Below, piece by piece: positions 9,632 through 17,908 of a stretch of DNA of 23,326 nucleotides. A program made the translations under genes and the position numbers. Source of the stretch: Triparma columacea (Eukaryota > Sar > Bolidophyceae > Parmales > Triparmaceae); contig BRYA01000841.1 of NCBI GenBank assembly GCA_030267965.1, positions 7,705-31,030 of the forward strand. Reading direction: 5' to 3'. Positions within the stretch are counted from its first letter, which is position 1. Every line of letters begins with the position of its first letter. Below the pieces are notes generated by a model. That model was given only the letters and a program-made list of their open reading frames with translations, searched no databases and was not told where the DNA came from.

Positions 9632-10537
9632 ATGCCCAGCTCAGCAGTGTACTCTGGCATAGAGAGCTTCAGGAACAATGATGAACTCACAGAGGTGACT
9701 TTTGCAAAGGGAGTGACGACGATTGGAACACGCGCCTTCCAAAGATGCTCCTCCCTGGCAGCCATCACAATCCCGGACGGAGTGACGAAGATTGGCGATG
9801 GTGCCTTCAACGGATGTTCCTCCCTCGCAGCAATCACAATCCCGGACTCTGTGATGACCATTGGCAATTGCGCCTTCTTGGCATGCTCCTCCCTCGCAGC
9901 CTGCACAATCCCGGACGGAGTAACGACGATAAGCGCTGGCGCCTTCAGCAGTTGCTCCGCCCTCGCAGCCATCACAATCCCGGACGGAGTGACGACAATT
10001 GGCAATGGCACCTTCGGGAGATGCTCCTCCCTCGCAGCCATCACAATCCCGGACTCAGTGACGTCGATTGGCAGTGGCGCCTTCGCAAATTGCTCCTCCC
10101 TCACAGCCATCACAATCCCAGACGGAGTGACGAAGATTGGCGTTGGCGCCTTCGCAGGATGCTCCGCCCTCGCAGCCATCACAATCCCAGACTCAGTGAC
10201 GTCGATTGGCTGGCGCGCCTTCAACGGATGCACCGCTCTGACGAGATTCAGTTTATCTCCTGCCGTTTCCATTGGTGAAGACTGCTTCTTGAACTGCACT
10301 GCCCTAATCTCTGCCGCTGCCCATCAAAATATGCCGACTGTCAAGGACCTCCTAAATTCTAGGTGGCACGGCATACTTGAACGCGTCGCCGTTCTGTCCT
10401 GCCTCAAGACACCCTGGAATGACTTGGAGAACCAGCCCATAACCCTTGACGGAGATGGAGTGGTCGCGCTGCAGGGAATATTGGCACGCGAGATGCTCCC
10501 CAAGGTTATGTGGAGAGTTATTCTGGAATTTCTGTAA
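9632..10537 (+). CDS. BspA-type leucine-rich-repeat protein, copy C (8 repeats)
   Basis: A single-exon gene of 301 aa starting MPSSAVYSGIESF. It has eight 23-residue repeats (consensus LAAITIPDGVTTIGxGAFxxCSS), then LTRFSLSPAVSIGEDCF and the common C-terminal region (SAAAHQN, RWHGILERVAVLSCLKTP, REMLPKVMWRVILEFL). One repeat reads LAACTIPDGVTTISAGAF, a Cys and a Ser replacing conserved positions. The C-terminal linker lacks the basic KRKR patch of copy A and instead carries NQPITLDGDGVVALQG, as in copy D. A protein-binding solenoid is the only functional statement the sequence supports. It is probably cytosolic or nuclear, since no leader peptide is seen. Confidence 0.85.
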   Translation: MPSSAVYSGIESFRNNDELTEVTFAKGVTTIGTRAFQRCSSLAAITIPDGVTKIGDGAFNGCSSLAAITIPDSVMTIGNCAFLACSSLAACTIPDGVTTISAGAFSSCSALAAITIPDGVTTIGNGTFGRCSSLAAITIPDSVTSIGSGAFANCSSLTAITIPDGVTKIGVGAFAGCSALAAITIPDSVTSIGWRAFNGCTALTRFSLSPAVSIGEDCFLNCTALISAAAHQNMPTVKDLLNSRWHGILERVAVLSCLKTPWNDLENQPITLDGDGVVALQGILAREMLPKVMWRVILEFL

Positions 10538-10705
10538 CTCTAAAGTCACTGTTTAACGGGTTTGCAGTGAAGTCTCGAAATATTTACGAACAAAGCTTTC
10601 TTTTCCATTTACGAATGAACGTTTTACTCAAATAACCCTCAATTTATTTTGGGGTTTTGGGAAAGGAATTTGGCTTGGGGGGAGATTTGGGCAGAATTTG
10701 GCAAG
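10538..10705 (+). repeat. Shared 3' flank, copy C
   Basis: Follows the stop codon of LRR copy C. It carries ttattttggggttttgggaaagg and gggcagaatttggcaag, leading straight into the leader of copy D. Confidence 0.6.
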
Positions 10706-10949
10706 AAAACTGTATTATACACTTTATCTACGTTTCACAACCAACCAAACTCTTCAAAATACCAACAACGATAATAATACCTACACCATAATCAAACATA
10801 CTACAGACTTTAGCTAAATTTGGTCCCCAAAAAACTGCATCGCCCAAATACCTAACTTTCATTCTCCTCCTCTCCATCTAATCATTCACGCCATACCCCA
10901 GCATACTCTAGCTCGAGCACTGCCATAAAAGATCCTCTCTATCCCTATA
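10706..10949 (+). promoter_or_regulatory. Shared leader/promoter module, copy D
   Basis: Matches copy C from actgtattatacacttta through ccaaatacctaactttcat. It differs near the end, where ctcgagcactgccataaaag precedes a different start region. The promoter role is inferred. Confidence 0.55.
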
Positions 10950-11633
10950 ATGAGTGAATTGGACTTTGCTTATGGTGATGACTACAGTGAGGACTATAGT
11001 GATGACTATGGTGGTGACGATGACGTCCCAGCTGGGTACTACCCCCTTCCCAAAACAGCAGTATACTCTGGCGTAGAGAGCTTCTATTACAACGATGAAC
11101 TCACGGAGGTGAATTTTGCAGAGGGAGTGACAACGATTGGCAATAAAGCCTTCTTTGGATGCTCCTCCCTCACTGCCATCACCATCCCGGACGGAGTGAC
11201 GACAATTGGCTATGGCGCCTTCGTAGACTGCTCCTCCCTCACGGCCATCACAATCCCGGCCTCTGTGACGTTTTTTAACGCTTACGCCTTCAACGGATGC
11301 TCCGTCCTTACGAAACTTAGTTTATCTCCTGCCGTTTCCGTCGGTTTTATGTGCTTCTCAGGCTGCACTGCCCTAATCTCTGCCGCTGACGCTCAAAATA
11401 TGATGACTGTCAAGGAACTCCTCAATTCTAGGTGGCACCGCATACGTGAACGCGTCGCCGTTCTGTCCTGCCTCAAGACACCCTGGAGTGACGATTTAGT
11501 GAACCAGCCCGGATCGGATACGCCGGAGCAGAACTCGCACCTTGACGGAGATGGAGTGGTCGCGCTGAAGGGAGCTGCGGCACGTGAGATGCTCCCCAAG
11601 GTTATGTGGAGAGTTATTCTGGAATTTCTGTAA
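10950..11633 (+). CDS. BspA-type leucine-rich-repeat protein, copy D (3 repeats, acidic N-terminus)
   Basis: A single-exon gene of 227 aa. It differs from copies A and C by an N-terminal Asp/Tyr-rich extension of about 30 residues (MSELDFAYGDDYSEDYSDDY...) before the common KTAVYSGVESF, and by having only three full LRR repeats before LTKLSLSPAVSVGFMCF. The C-terminal domain is complete (RWHRIRERVAVLSCLKTP to LPKVMWRVILEFL), so the deletion removed whole repeats in frame. The third repeat is unusual (ASVTFFNAYAF replaces IxxIGxxAF). Retention of the C-terminal domain with few repeats suggests that domain matters for function (inference). Confidence 0.85.
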   Translation: MSELDFAYGDDYSEDYSDDYGGDDDVPAGYYPLPKTAVYSGVESFYYNDELTEVNFAEGVTTIGNKAFFGCSSLTAITIPDGVTTIGYGAFVDCSSLTAITIPASVTFFNAYAFNGCSVLTKLSLSPAVSVGFMCFSGCTALISAADAQNMMTVKELLNSRWHRIRERVAVLSCLKTPWSDDLVNQPGSDTPEQNSHLDGDGVVALKGAAAREMLPKVMWRVILEFL

Positions 11634-11853
11634 CTCTAAAATCTCAGTATTGCATAAATGAACGTTACCCTTTTTCCAAGTATAGTCAGACATGAATGAA
11701 ACAATCGGGTTATAATAATAGATGATTATACCTTTTAAACTCTAAAATCACATTTGAACTGCTGTTTGGAAATTCAGATTTGCCTCAAGCTCAAGTTTCT
11801 TCTTGTGAATCAGAGCTGATTGCTTCATTTTGTGTCCTCTTTCTGGTTGCAAT

Positions 11854-14094
11854 ATGAAAGCTTTGTTCATTAATATCGGGCTGTTAGGATTACATTATAC
11901 TAATGGTTTCTTTAGTAACAATATACAAAGTGTGAAAAGAAGTTTGAGAACAAGAAACACACCGCTCTCATCTACGATTCAACCTCCACAGAGAATTGCT
12001 CCTGATGCTGTAAGTATTATAGCTATTCAAAGATACATACATTATATTGAGGTATACAACGAGGATAATCTACGGTTATTGTAGTCATAATCATAGTCAA
12101 AATGAATAGAATTGGAATAGAAGAGATGAAAGGATTGGAACGAGGTCACATACTAATTATACCACAACAACCACAACAATTTAGACATCCAACTGTCACA
12201 TACAACAATCACATCAAACTATCACTCACACATCCCTCAACACTATACACACACACCATACACACAACACCTTTAGGGCTACATCCCTGATTGGGAGGAC
12301 AGACCTGGTCTAAGTGAGGAGGAGTTCATGAAGAGTGACACCACCAAGCCTGACTTGGGGGACAACCTTCTGGAGTGCCCGCTTACGAGGTGGGACTGGG
12401 AAGGGATAGACTTGGACGAGGTGAGTGGGAGAGAGGGAGGGGAGGAGGGAGGGGTGGGTGCTGTTGTTTTTCCGATGAAGAGATTACCCGAATGTCAATG
12501 TCTCTATGATATGCGACGTGCATTTCGGAGACACGCGCTATGATTAAACGCCAGCAAGGAGGAAATGGCTGCCAAACGACCATACTGAGGAACAAACAAA
12601 ACCCACACTCAATTGTACCTCCTCCCCCTTGCCATCTAATTGCCCCCTAATCCCCCCCAACCCCTCCTCCCCCCCTCCAAGGCCCGTAAATCCGGTGCCT
12701 CCCTCCCCCACTGTCCAGCCGAGATCCGTGCCACCTCCACCTCAAACAGCCTGGGTGCAACCTACTTCTCAGATAACCGCGACGAAATCAGGAAACAGCT
12801 CAAGGAATCAGGGGCGGTATGGCTTAGGGGATTCGATCTTATGAAGGGCGTTAAGGGGTATAGGGAGGTGAGAGGGGGGGGGGGGGGGNNNNNNNNNNNN
12901 NNNNNNNNNNNNNNNNNNTTTGGAGATCAAGAGATAAACCCACAAATTGGACGAGGCTTTGATATGCAAAGTTCATTTCGGAGACACGCGCTATGGTTTA
13001 ACGGCAGAAAATAACTCCCCTCTCCTTCCTCCCCCCTCCCCCCCCCCCTCCCCTAACACCTCCCTCTCCTCCCTCCATCCCCCCCTCCCTCACCCCTTCA
13101 GATGTACGAGTCCCTCGGCCTCCTCCCCTGTCTCGATCCCCTCCACTCCTCCGGTCTCCGTAAGTTCGCCTCCGAGCGCGACGCCCTCTACGAGGAGGTT
13201 AACAAACCATCATTGAGACAACACTATATTGGACTACACTCGGAAAGCACGACTAAGAGAACAGCGGCGTACGCGGCGTTCGTTTGCTTTAAGAAAGCAA
13301 CGGAGGGGGGGGGGAGATTCCTTATCGCTGACGGGGCGAAAATACTGAGCGATATGGACCCTGTGTTGCTGAAGAAAATCTACGAAAGACAGGTCAGGAT
13401 AAGCGTATCTAACCTAGACCTACCGGGAGGTACACCTGGGATACTTAAGGAGGGTTTCAAGAACGTTGTTGAGGCCGCGGTTGCGCCGAAATTCGATATG
13501 GATTTGGAGATGATATACGAATCCGACGGTAAGCCCGGTCGTCTCCAAGCAATCGAATCACGAGAGTCACCTATAAACAGACACCCTGTCACCAAGCAAC
13601 CGGTGTGGTTCTGTAACGCGCATAACCATCTGAGGTACCTGAGGGATAGGAGACCGTGCGGGGTACCGGAGGTTGGGATGACGGATGTCTTTTTCGGCGA
13701 CCTTGGGAGTCTTAATGCGGAGGAATGTGAAGAGATTAAAAGAGTTAGCGAGAAGGTAAGGGGAAGAGAGGGAGGGGGCGAGGGTGGGGGGGGAGGGGTG
13801 GGGGGCATTTTTATCATAGCGACAGGATCTTGAGGTAGCGCGACTAACTCCCTTACCCTCCTCCAACAGCACATCACTGCCCTCCCAATGGAACCTGGTG
13901 ACGTTCTACTCGTCGATAACTACAGAGCCCTCCACGGCCGCGACGTCTTCGGCGGCGATCGTTTCCACGCAGTAAGCTGGTTCAGCTGGGACGACAACGC
14001 AGAGTGGAGGGGAGAGGAAAGCAGGATGAGAGAGAAGGACGGACTTAATAAATTCGTTAACAAGTACATGGACTGGCTACCGAAGGACTTCTGA
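11854..14094 (+). CDS. TauD/clavaminate-synthase-like Fe(II)/2-oxoglutarate oxygenase, probably plastid-targeted (five exons)
   Basis: Exons are 11854-12009, 12277-12420, 12682-12867, 13102-13755 and 13870-14094. All four introns are phase 0, giving 454 aa. Exon 1 encodes a leader: a signal-peptide-like MKALFINIGLLGLHYTNG, then FF and a Ser/Arg/Thr-rich stretch, a plausible bipartite plastid signal. The body shows TauD-family features: GAVWLRGFDL; MYESLGLLPCLDPLHS; iron ligands H208-x-E210 in IGLHSES; GGRFLIADGAKIL; and the distal His402 with Arg404 in DNYRALHGRD. It resembles the plant and algal clavaminate-synthase-like group, which are hydroxylases or desaturases of unknown substrate. Glu replaces Asp in the HxD motif, which occurs in this subgroup. 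The start was chosen because exon 1 provides the only ATG in frame with a leader. A gap of unknown true length lies within the third intron. Confidence 0.85.
12508..12561 (+). repeat. Intronic repeat core, copy 1
   Basis: Lies in the second intron (12421-12681) of the oxygenase gene. It contains the 22-nt block beginning catttcggagacacgcgcta at 12521, flanked by gatatgc upstream and aaacgccagc downstream. A matching block lies in the next intron. Confidence 0.7.
12889..12918. other. Assembly gap (30 N)
   Basis: The gap directly follows a run of 13 or more G in the intron 12868-13101. It is most likely a scaffolding or polishing gap caused by the homopolymer. The true intron length is therefore unknown, but both neighbouring exons join in phase 0. 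Confidence 0.95.
12961..13014 (+). repeat. Intronic repeat core, copy 2
   Basis: Lies in the third intron of the oxygenase gene. The same 22-nt block starts at 12974, with gatatgc 13 nt before it and a taacggcag match after it. The similarity to copy 1 spans about 54 nt. Confidence 0.7.
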
Positions 14095-14240
14095 GGGAGG
14101 GAAGGAGGGATTAGGATGGGGAGATTAAGGGGGATAACGAAGGACGTTTTAAGGAAATACCAAGTATACCAAGGTTACAGTAGTCGAGATCGTAGATTCC
14201 TCAATTTTTGCTGTCTCCAAGTTACACTTTCCAATACTCA

Positions 14241-17200
14241 ATGTCGTCAGATAAAGCTGGCCATGTAGATCCTGGGCCAGCCCCAGCGATGATGTCCCCA
14301 ATATCCCCACCGGCAGCCCCCCAAAGTCCTCAAAATCCAATTTGCACAAAGACAGCGAGCAGCAACCCTGAGCTTCCACCTGCCATTGCTGCTGCAGCAG
14401 CATCGCCAAGGTTCAAAAAGAAGAGACCCGGAAGTAATACCGGGCCACGCCGAAAAGCTAAGAGGAATAATGACGAACCCAAGGTGGAAATAAAGGATGA
14501 AGGTATCTCGGCCACAGAGGTCACGGGGGGTCCCTCGAGCAGTCCCTCCATAAGCCCCAGGGAGGATCTCAAGGTGGAAATAAAAGATGAAGGTGTCACG
14601 GCCTCCATAAGCCCCAGGCAGATGGGCAGGATGTCTAGCATCAGCGACGCCCATAGCTCCGTAATGTCCGCCCTGGCCATTACGGACGAGCCCTACGTCG
14701 AGAAGATATCAAGGGCGTACGTCGTCGTCTTCTTCGTGGGATCCCTGCCGTACGCGCTCACGCAGATTATCCTAGCGGCCACGGGTTCCAAAGTCTGGGC
14801 GGACGCGGCTTACCTCTCGGCTCAGGCCAGCTACGGATCGATGACAATATCCACCTTCCTTCAACCAAGGGACGCGGGGAACAGAAGGTTACTGCTGGTC
14901 CAGGCATTCTTGTGCCTAGTGCTTCCGGACATCGTCCAGCTTGTTGCGGTTGAATCAAGCACAATAAACCTGGTCAGGGGCCTTTTCAGAGTCTCCATTG
15001 GCCTCACCCTCTTCTATTTTGGCCTATTTGTGCGGGCGAAGGTCGCCGCCCTATCAAACAAGAAGCTTTCAAGGTTCCTGACCGATTCCCTGCTTGTCCC
15101 TGCGATATCGACTATCAGCGTCTTCTTCTTCTTCGCTCTCGACCCGATAAGATGTTGGGCGGAACATGAGGGGGAGGAGGATGAGTACTGCGAGAGGACG
15201 CTTATAGGACAAGCTGGGCTTGGACTTGTCGTCGTCTGCCACTTTGGCATGAGCCTTATTCCAGCCATCTTCTCAGAGAGTACCATCGAGAAGCACTCGA
15301 TTTCTATACGAGAAATTGCGACTGGAAGCCTATCGGCAAGAAAATCGCTAAAGATTGGGATGAATGTCGTCGCTCTCTGCTGCGTCTTCTTCCTCTTCGC
15401 CCAGTACAACGCTAGGGGCTCCACCAGCGCTGACGAGAAAATGGTCCTGATGGTTGCCGGGGCAGCCGGAGCGCTATCCGTAACAGTTATCGGGACTTGG
15501 GAGTTTGTCGTCATGTCGAAGGAGGAGAATTCATTGGCCAAAAGCGACAATGAAATGGTCGAATACCATTTACCGCCTGTGCTTAAACTTCACTGGAGAT
15601 TTAAGATGATAGGCTTGTTAGGGCCTGCTGTGTATGCCGGCCTTGGAATGTGTCAGGCGATTACGCTGAATACAACATTCGATTCAGTCCAGTCGATCCT
15701 TTTCCCCTTCATCCTCCTCCTCTTTGTGATTGGCTTGACATCGGACGTAAGGAAAAAGAACGTCAAGTTCGAAGCTACCTGCTTCGGCATATTCGTCCTC
15801 TCTGAAGTCTCGGCCTTTGCGTACGCACTCAGGATCGGAAAAAATGGCAAGGCTCTCATGAGCGTGTTTCAGTTCTTCGTCTGGCAGATAGCGTTTGCCT
15901 TTGCGCTGAAAGGGCGAGCAAAGGTTGCCGCCCTCACGGATGAAAACCTGTCAAAATTCCTTATCGAGAGTGTTATAGAGAACATGACAAAGAATGTCGC
16001 GGGCATGCTTTTCGTTACTTTCAGAGGACTGAACTGCGTGATGGAAACAGGGTCTTTGACCGAATGCAGCACAACTCTCCTCTCGTCAATGTACATTTGC
16101 AGCTACTTTGCCGTCTTTGTGGGCATCAGGATGGTTATCGGGGCGATGAGCGAACGACAAAAGAGGGAGCACGCTGTGAGCTGGGAGAAGCTTATTATAA
16201 TGAAACACGTAAATATACGACATAAAGTCAACGGGATGCTCCTCTCAATAACCGCCATCGTTGGTATGTTCCTCTTCTGCTTGATGGAGAGCGCGGACGA
16301 CGAAACGACAGACCAGGCGAGCACTGCCACAACCGTCTGGGTCCTAGGTTTAATCGGCACAATGAGCGTCATCGCGTCAATCCTCATAGAAACGTTCGTG
16401 CTTATCTCGGCAGGGGATGACGAATCCGAGGAAGGGGACAAAAGCGAGGGCGAGATTAAGGAGAATGAGAACAAGAAGAAGGACAGCAAGGAAGTCAAGG
16501 GTGAAATTGTCATTGAGAACAAGAAGAAGGACAGCAAGGAAGTCAAGGGTGAAATTGTCATTGAGGAGGTCGCTAACTTTTGGGTTGGCTGCACTATTCT
16601 TCTCACTACGTTGTATACACTCTGCTACCTTGGTTACGCTATCGACCCCACGAGTTACTGGGAAGAGTATGGTGATCTTGTGCTTCCGATCGTGTCCCTC
16701 ATTTACGTCATGAGCACTATTTTCAAACCGAAGAGATCCGATAAAGGATACAAGGCTTTCCTAATTGGACACTTTGTCCAGTTTGCGGTAATTTCAGAGA
16801 TAATAGCGGCCATAGGCAACCTGCGAGAGGGCAGAACGTCGGGCGCTGTCTTCAACGTTCTTCGAATTCCGCTTTACTGCCTTGGCCTAAAGCTTGTCTT
16901 CAGGCTACGGGAAGCGATTGCGCGCCTCCCTCCAAAAGACTTGAGCGGGTTTCTCGTCTTTACCTTCTCGAGGTGCGGGGAGTGCCTTGTTACGATTATC
17001 TTTTTTCTCCTAGAGGACGTCACGTGCTGGTGAGTTAGTCTGCAAGCCAAGCATATTGGTCCGTACATGTTCACATTAACTCACCCCCAAATCTCCTCAT
17101 CAGGATCGAGGAGTTAGATGACGAGAGGTGCGTCAACACCAATGCTTCCGCTCTTTGGCTCTCGGTGATTGTGCTCATGGCGACCCTTACGTCCATAGTA

Positions 17201-17682
17201 AGGAGGTCCAGCCCCAAGGAAATAAGGGATGAGATTGCAATGACCAAGGAGCGACTTGCACTCTTCCATCTCAGCAGAGCAGAGCAGGTAAGGGGCAGGA
17301 GGAGTCAGATGAGGAATTTGTGTTTGTGCGCCCAATTCAAATTTCGCGCTCTCACCAACCCTTGTTTCGATTCACTTTTCATTTCCTTCAACCCTAACAG
17401 ATTCAGTTCACCTGCATTTTCTTCACCGCCATTGCCGCCCTGGTTTTGTTGAGTAACTTGGGAGTGCCAGGAGAGGAGAACCAAACACATATCTATTTTG
17501 GCATGAGCGGCTTTGCCGCATTTGCCGTCGTGTTTGTAATCGAGGCAAAGACGCTCATCAATGCAGAGAAGACCCGGATGTCAGGACCTAAGCAGTTCCA
17601 AATGTTTAGATTGAGGGCTGGGAGCAGACATTTGAGCAGCGGTGGACTGAGCAAGAGCTCAAGGTTCGGAGAGTTTGTATGA
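14241..17682 (+). CDS. Large polytopic membrane protein with three copies of an ~8-helix module (three exons)
   Basis: Exons are 14241-17029, 17104-17287 and 17401-17682 (GTGAGT...CATCAG; GTAAGG...CTAACAG), giving 1084 aa. I do not recognise the family. Residues 1-150 are Pro/Ser/Lys-rich and disordered, with KVEIKDEG twice. Three modules follow at ~157-425, ~450-725 and ~778-1050. Each shows about eight hydrophobic segments and a shared core: a cytoplasmic amphipathic motif after the fourth helix (RAKVAALSNKKLSRFL at 265; RAKVAALTDENLSKFL at 559; LREAIARLPPKDLSGFL at 889), then a helix and a loop with two cysteines and acidic residues (C305/C317; C599/C609; third pair in DVTCW...DERC). Modules 2 and 3 are linked by a charged KKKD/KEVKG segment, itself a perfect duplication. 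The C-terminus is basic. About 24 TM helices are expected. A channel, transporter or receptor role is possible but unsupported. Confidence 0.85.
16467..16562 (+). repeat. 48-nt tandem duplication inside the membrane-protein gene
   Basis: Two identical 48-nt units encode ENKKKDSKEVKGEIVI twice in the cytoplasmic linker between membrane modules 2 and 3. The duplication is in frame and probably recent, since no base differs. End positions are good to within a base or two. Confidence 0.85.
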
Positions 17683-17908
17683 GTGGGGATTGACAAGTTT
17701 GATGTCGTTGTTTTTGAATTGAGGATTTAGGAATTCCGCACCGCGTTTAATTTGCAAATGCCTCCGCCCAATTTATCTTAATCCCCCCAATGGACCTTCA
17801 CCTAGAAATGGCAAATTGGGATTCCGATCAGGATCAGGAGATCGGGCGACATAATTCATAGTGCACGCAAAGGAACACCCCACTTGATCTTTTTATCCGG
17901 AAAAGAGC

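Larger units (their letters stand above)
6411..11640 (+). repeat. Four-unit tandem array of BspA-LRR cassettes, one unit with a swapped coding region
   Basis: Four units begin with the same sequence (actgtattata followed by caatac or aaatac about 60 nt on) at ~6411, ~7741, ~9391 and ~10706. Each has a shared leader, a coding region and, in the first three, a shared 3' flank containing ttattttggggttttgggaaag or a close variant. Units 3 and 4 match most closely across the 3'-flank/leader junction. Unit 2 keeps the flanks but carries an unrelated spliced gene. The last unit loses similarity shortly after its stop codon. All units are on the plus strand, consistent with duplication by unequal crossing-over. 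Confidence 0.85.

Noticed and set aside
9538..10299. 253-codon antisense frame across LRR copy C (and a similar 124-codon one across copy A at 6768-7142)
   Set aside because: The 69-nt repeat unit keeps one antisense frame open by periodicity. The antisense peptide is a translation of the same repeat, with no independent start, domain or leader.
6661..11633. LRR genes as a recent bacterial transfer
   Set aside because: BspA-type LRRs are widespread in protists, and nothing in base composition or flanks points to a bacterial source.
12508..13014. CRISPR-like repeat-spacer array
   Set aside because: Only two copies about 450 nt apart, both inside introns of a eukaryotic gene.
14247..16606. 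Several long antisense frames over the membrane-protein gene (such as 15014-15550 and 16103-16606)
   Set aside because: They overlap a long conserved-looking coding frame and show no domain or splice pattern of their own.
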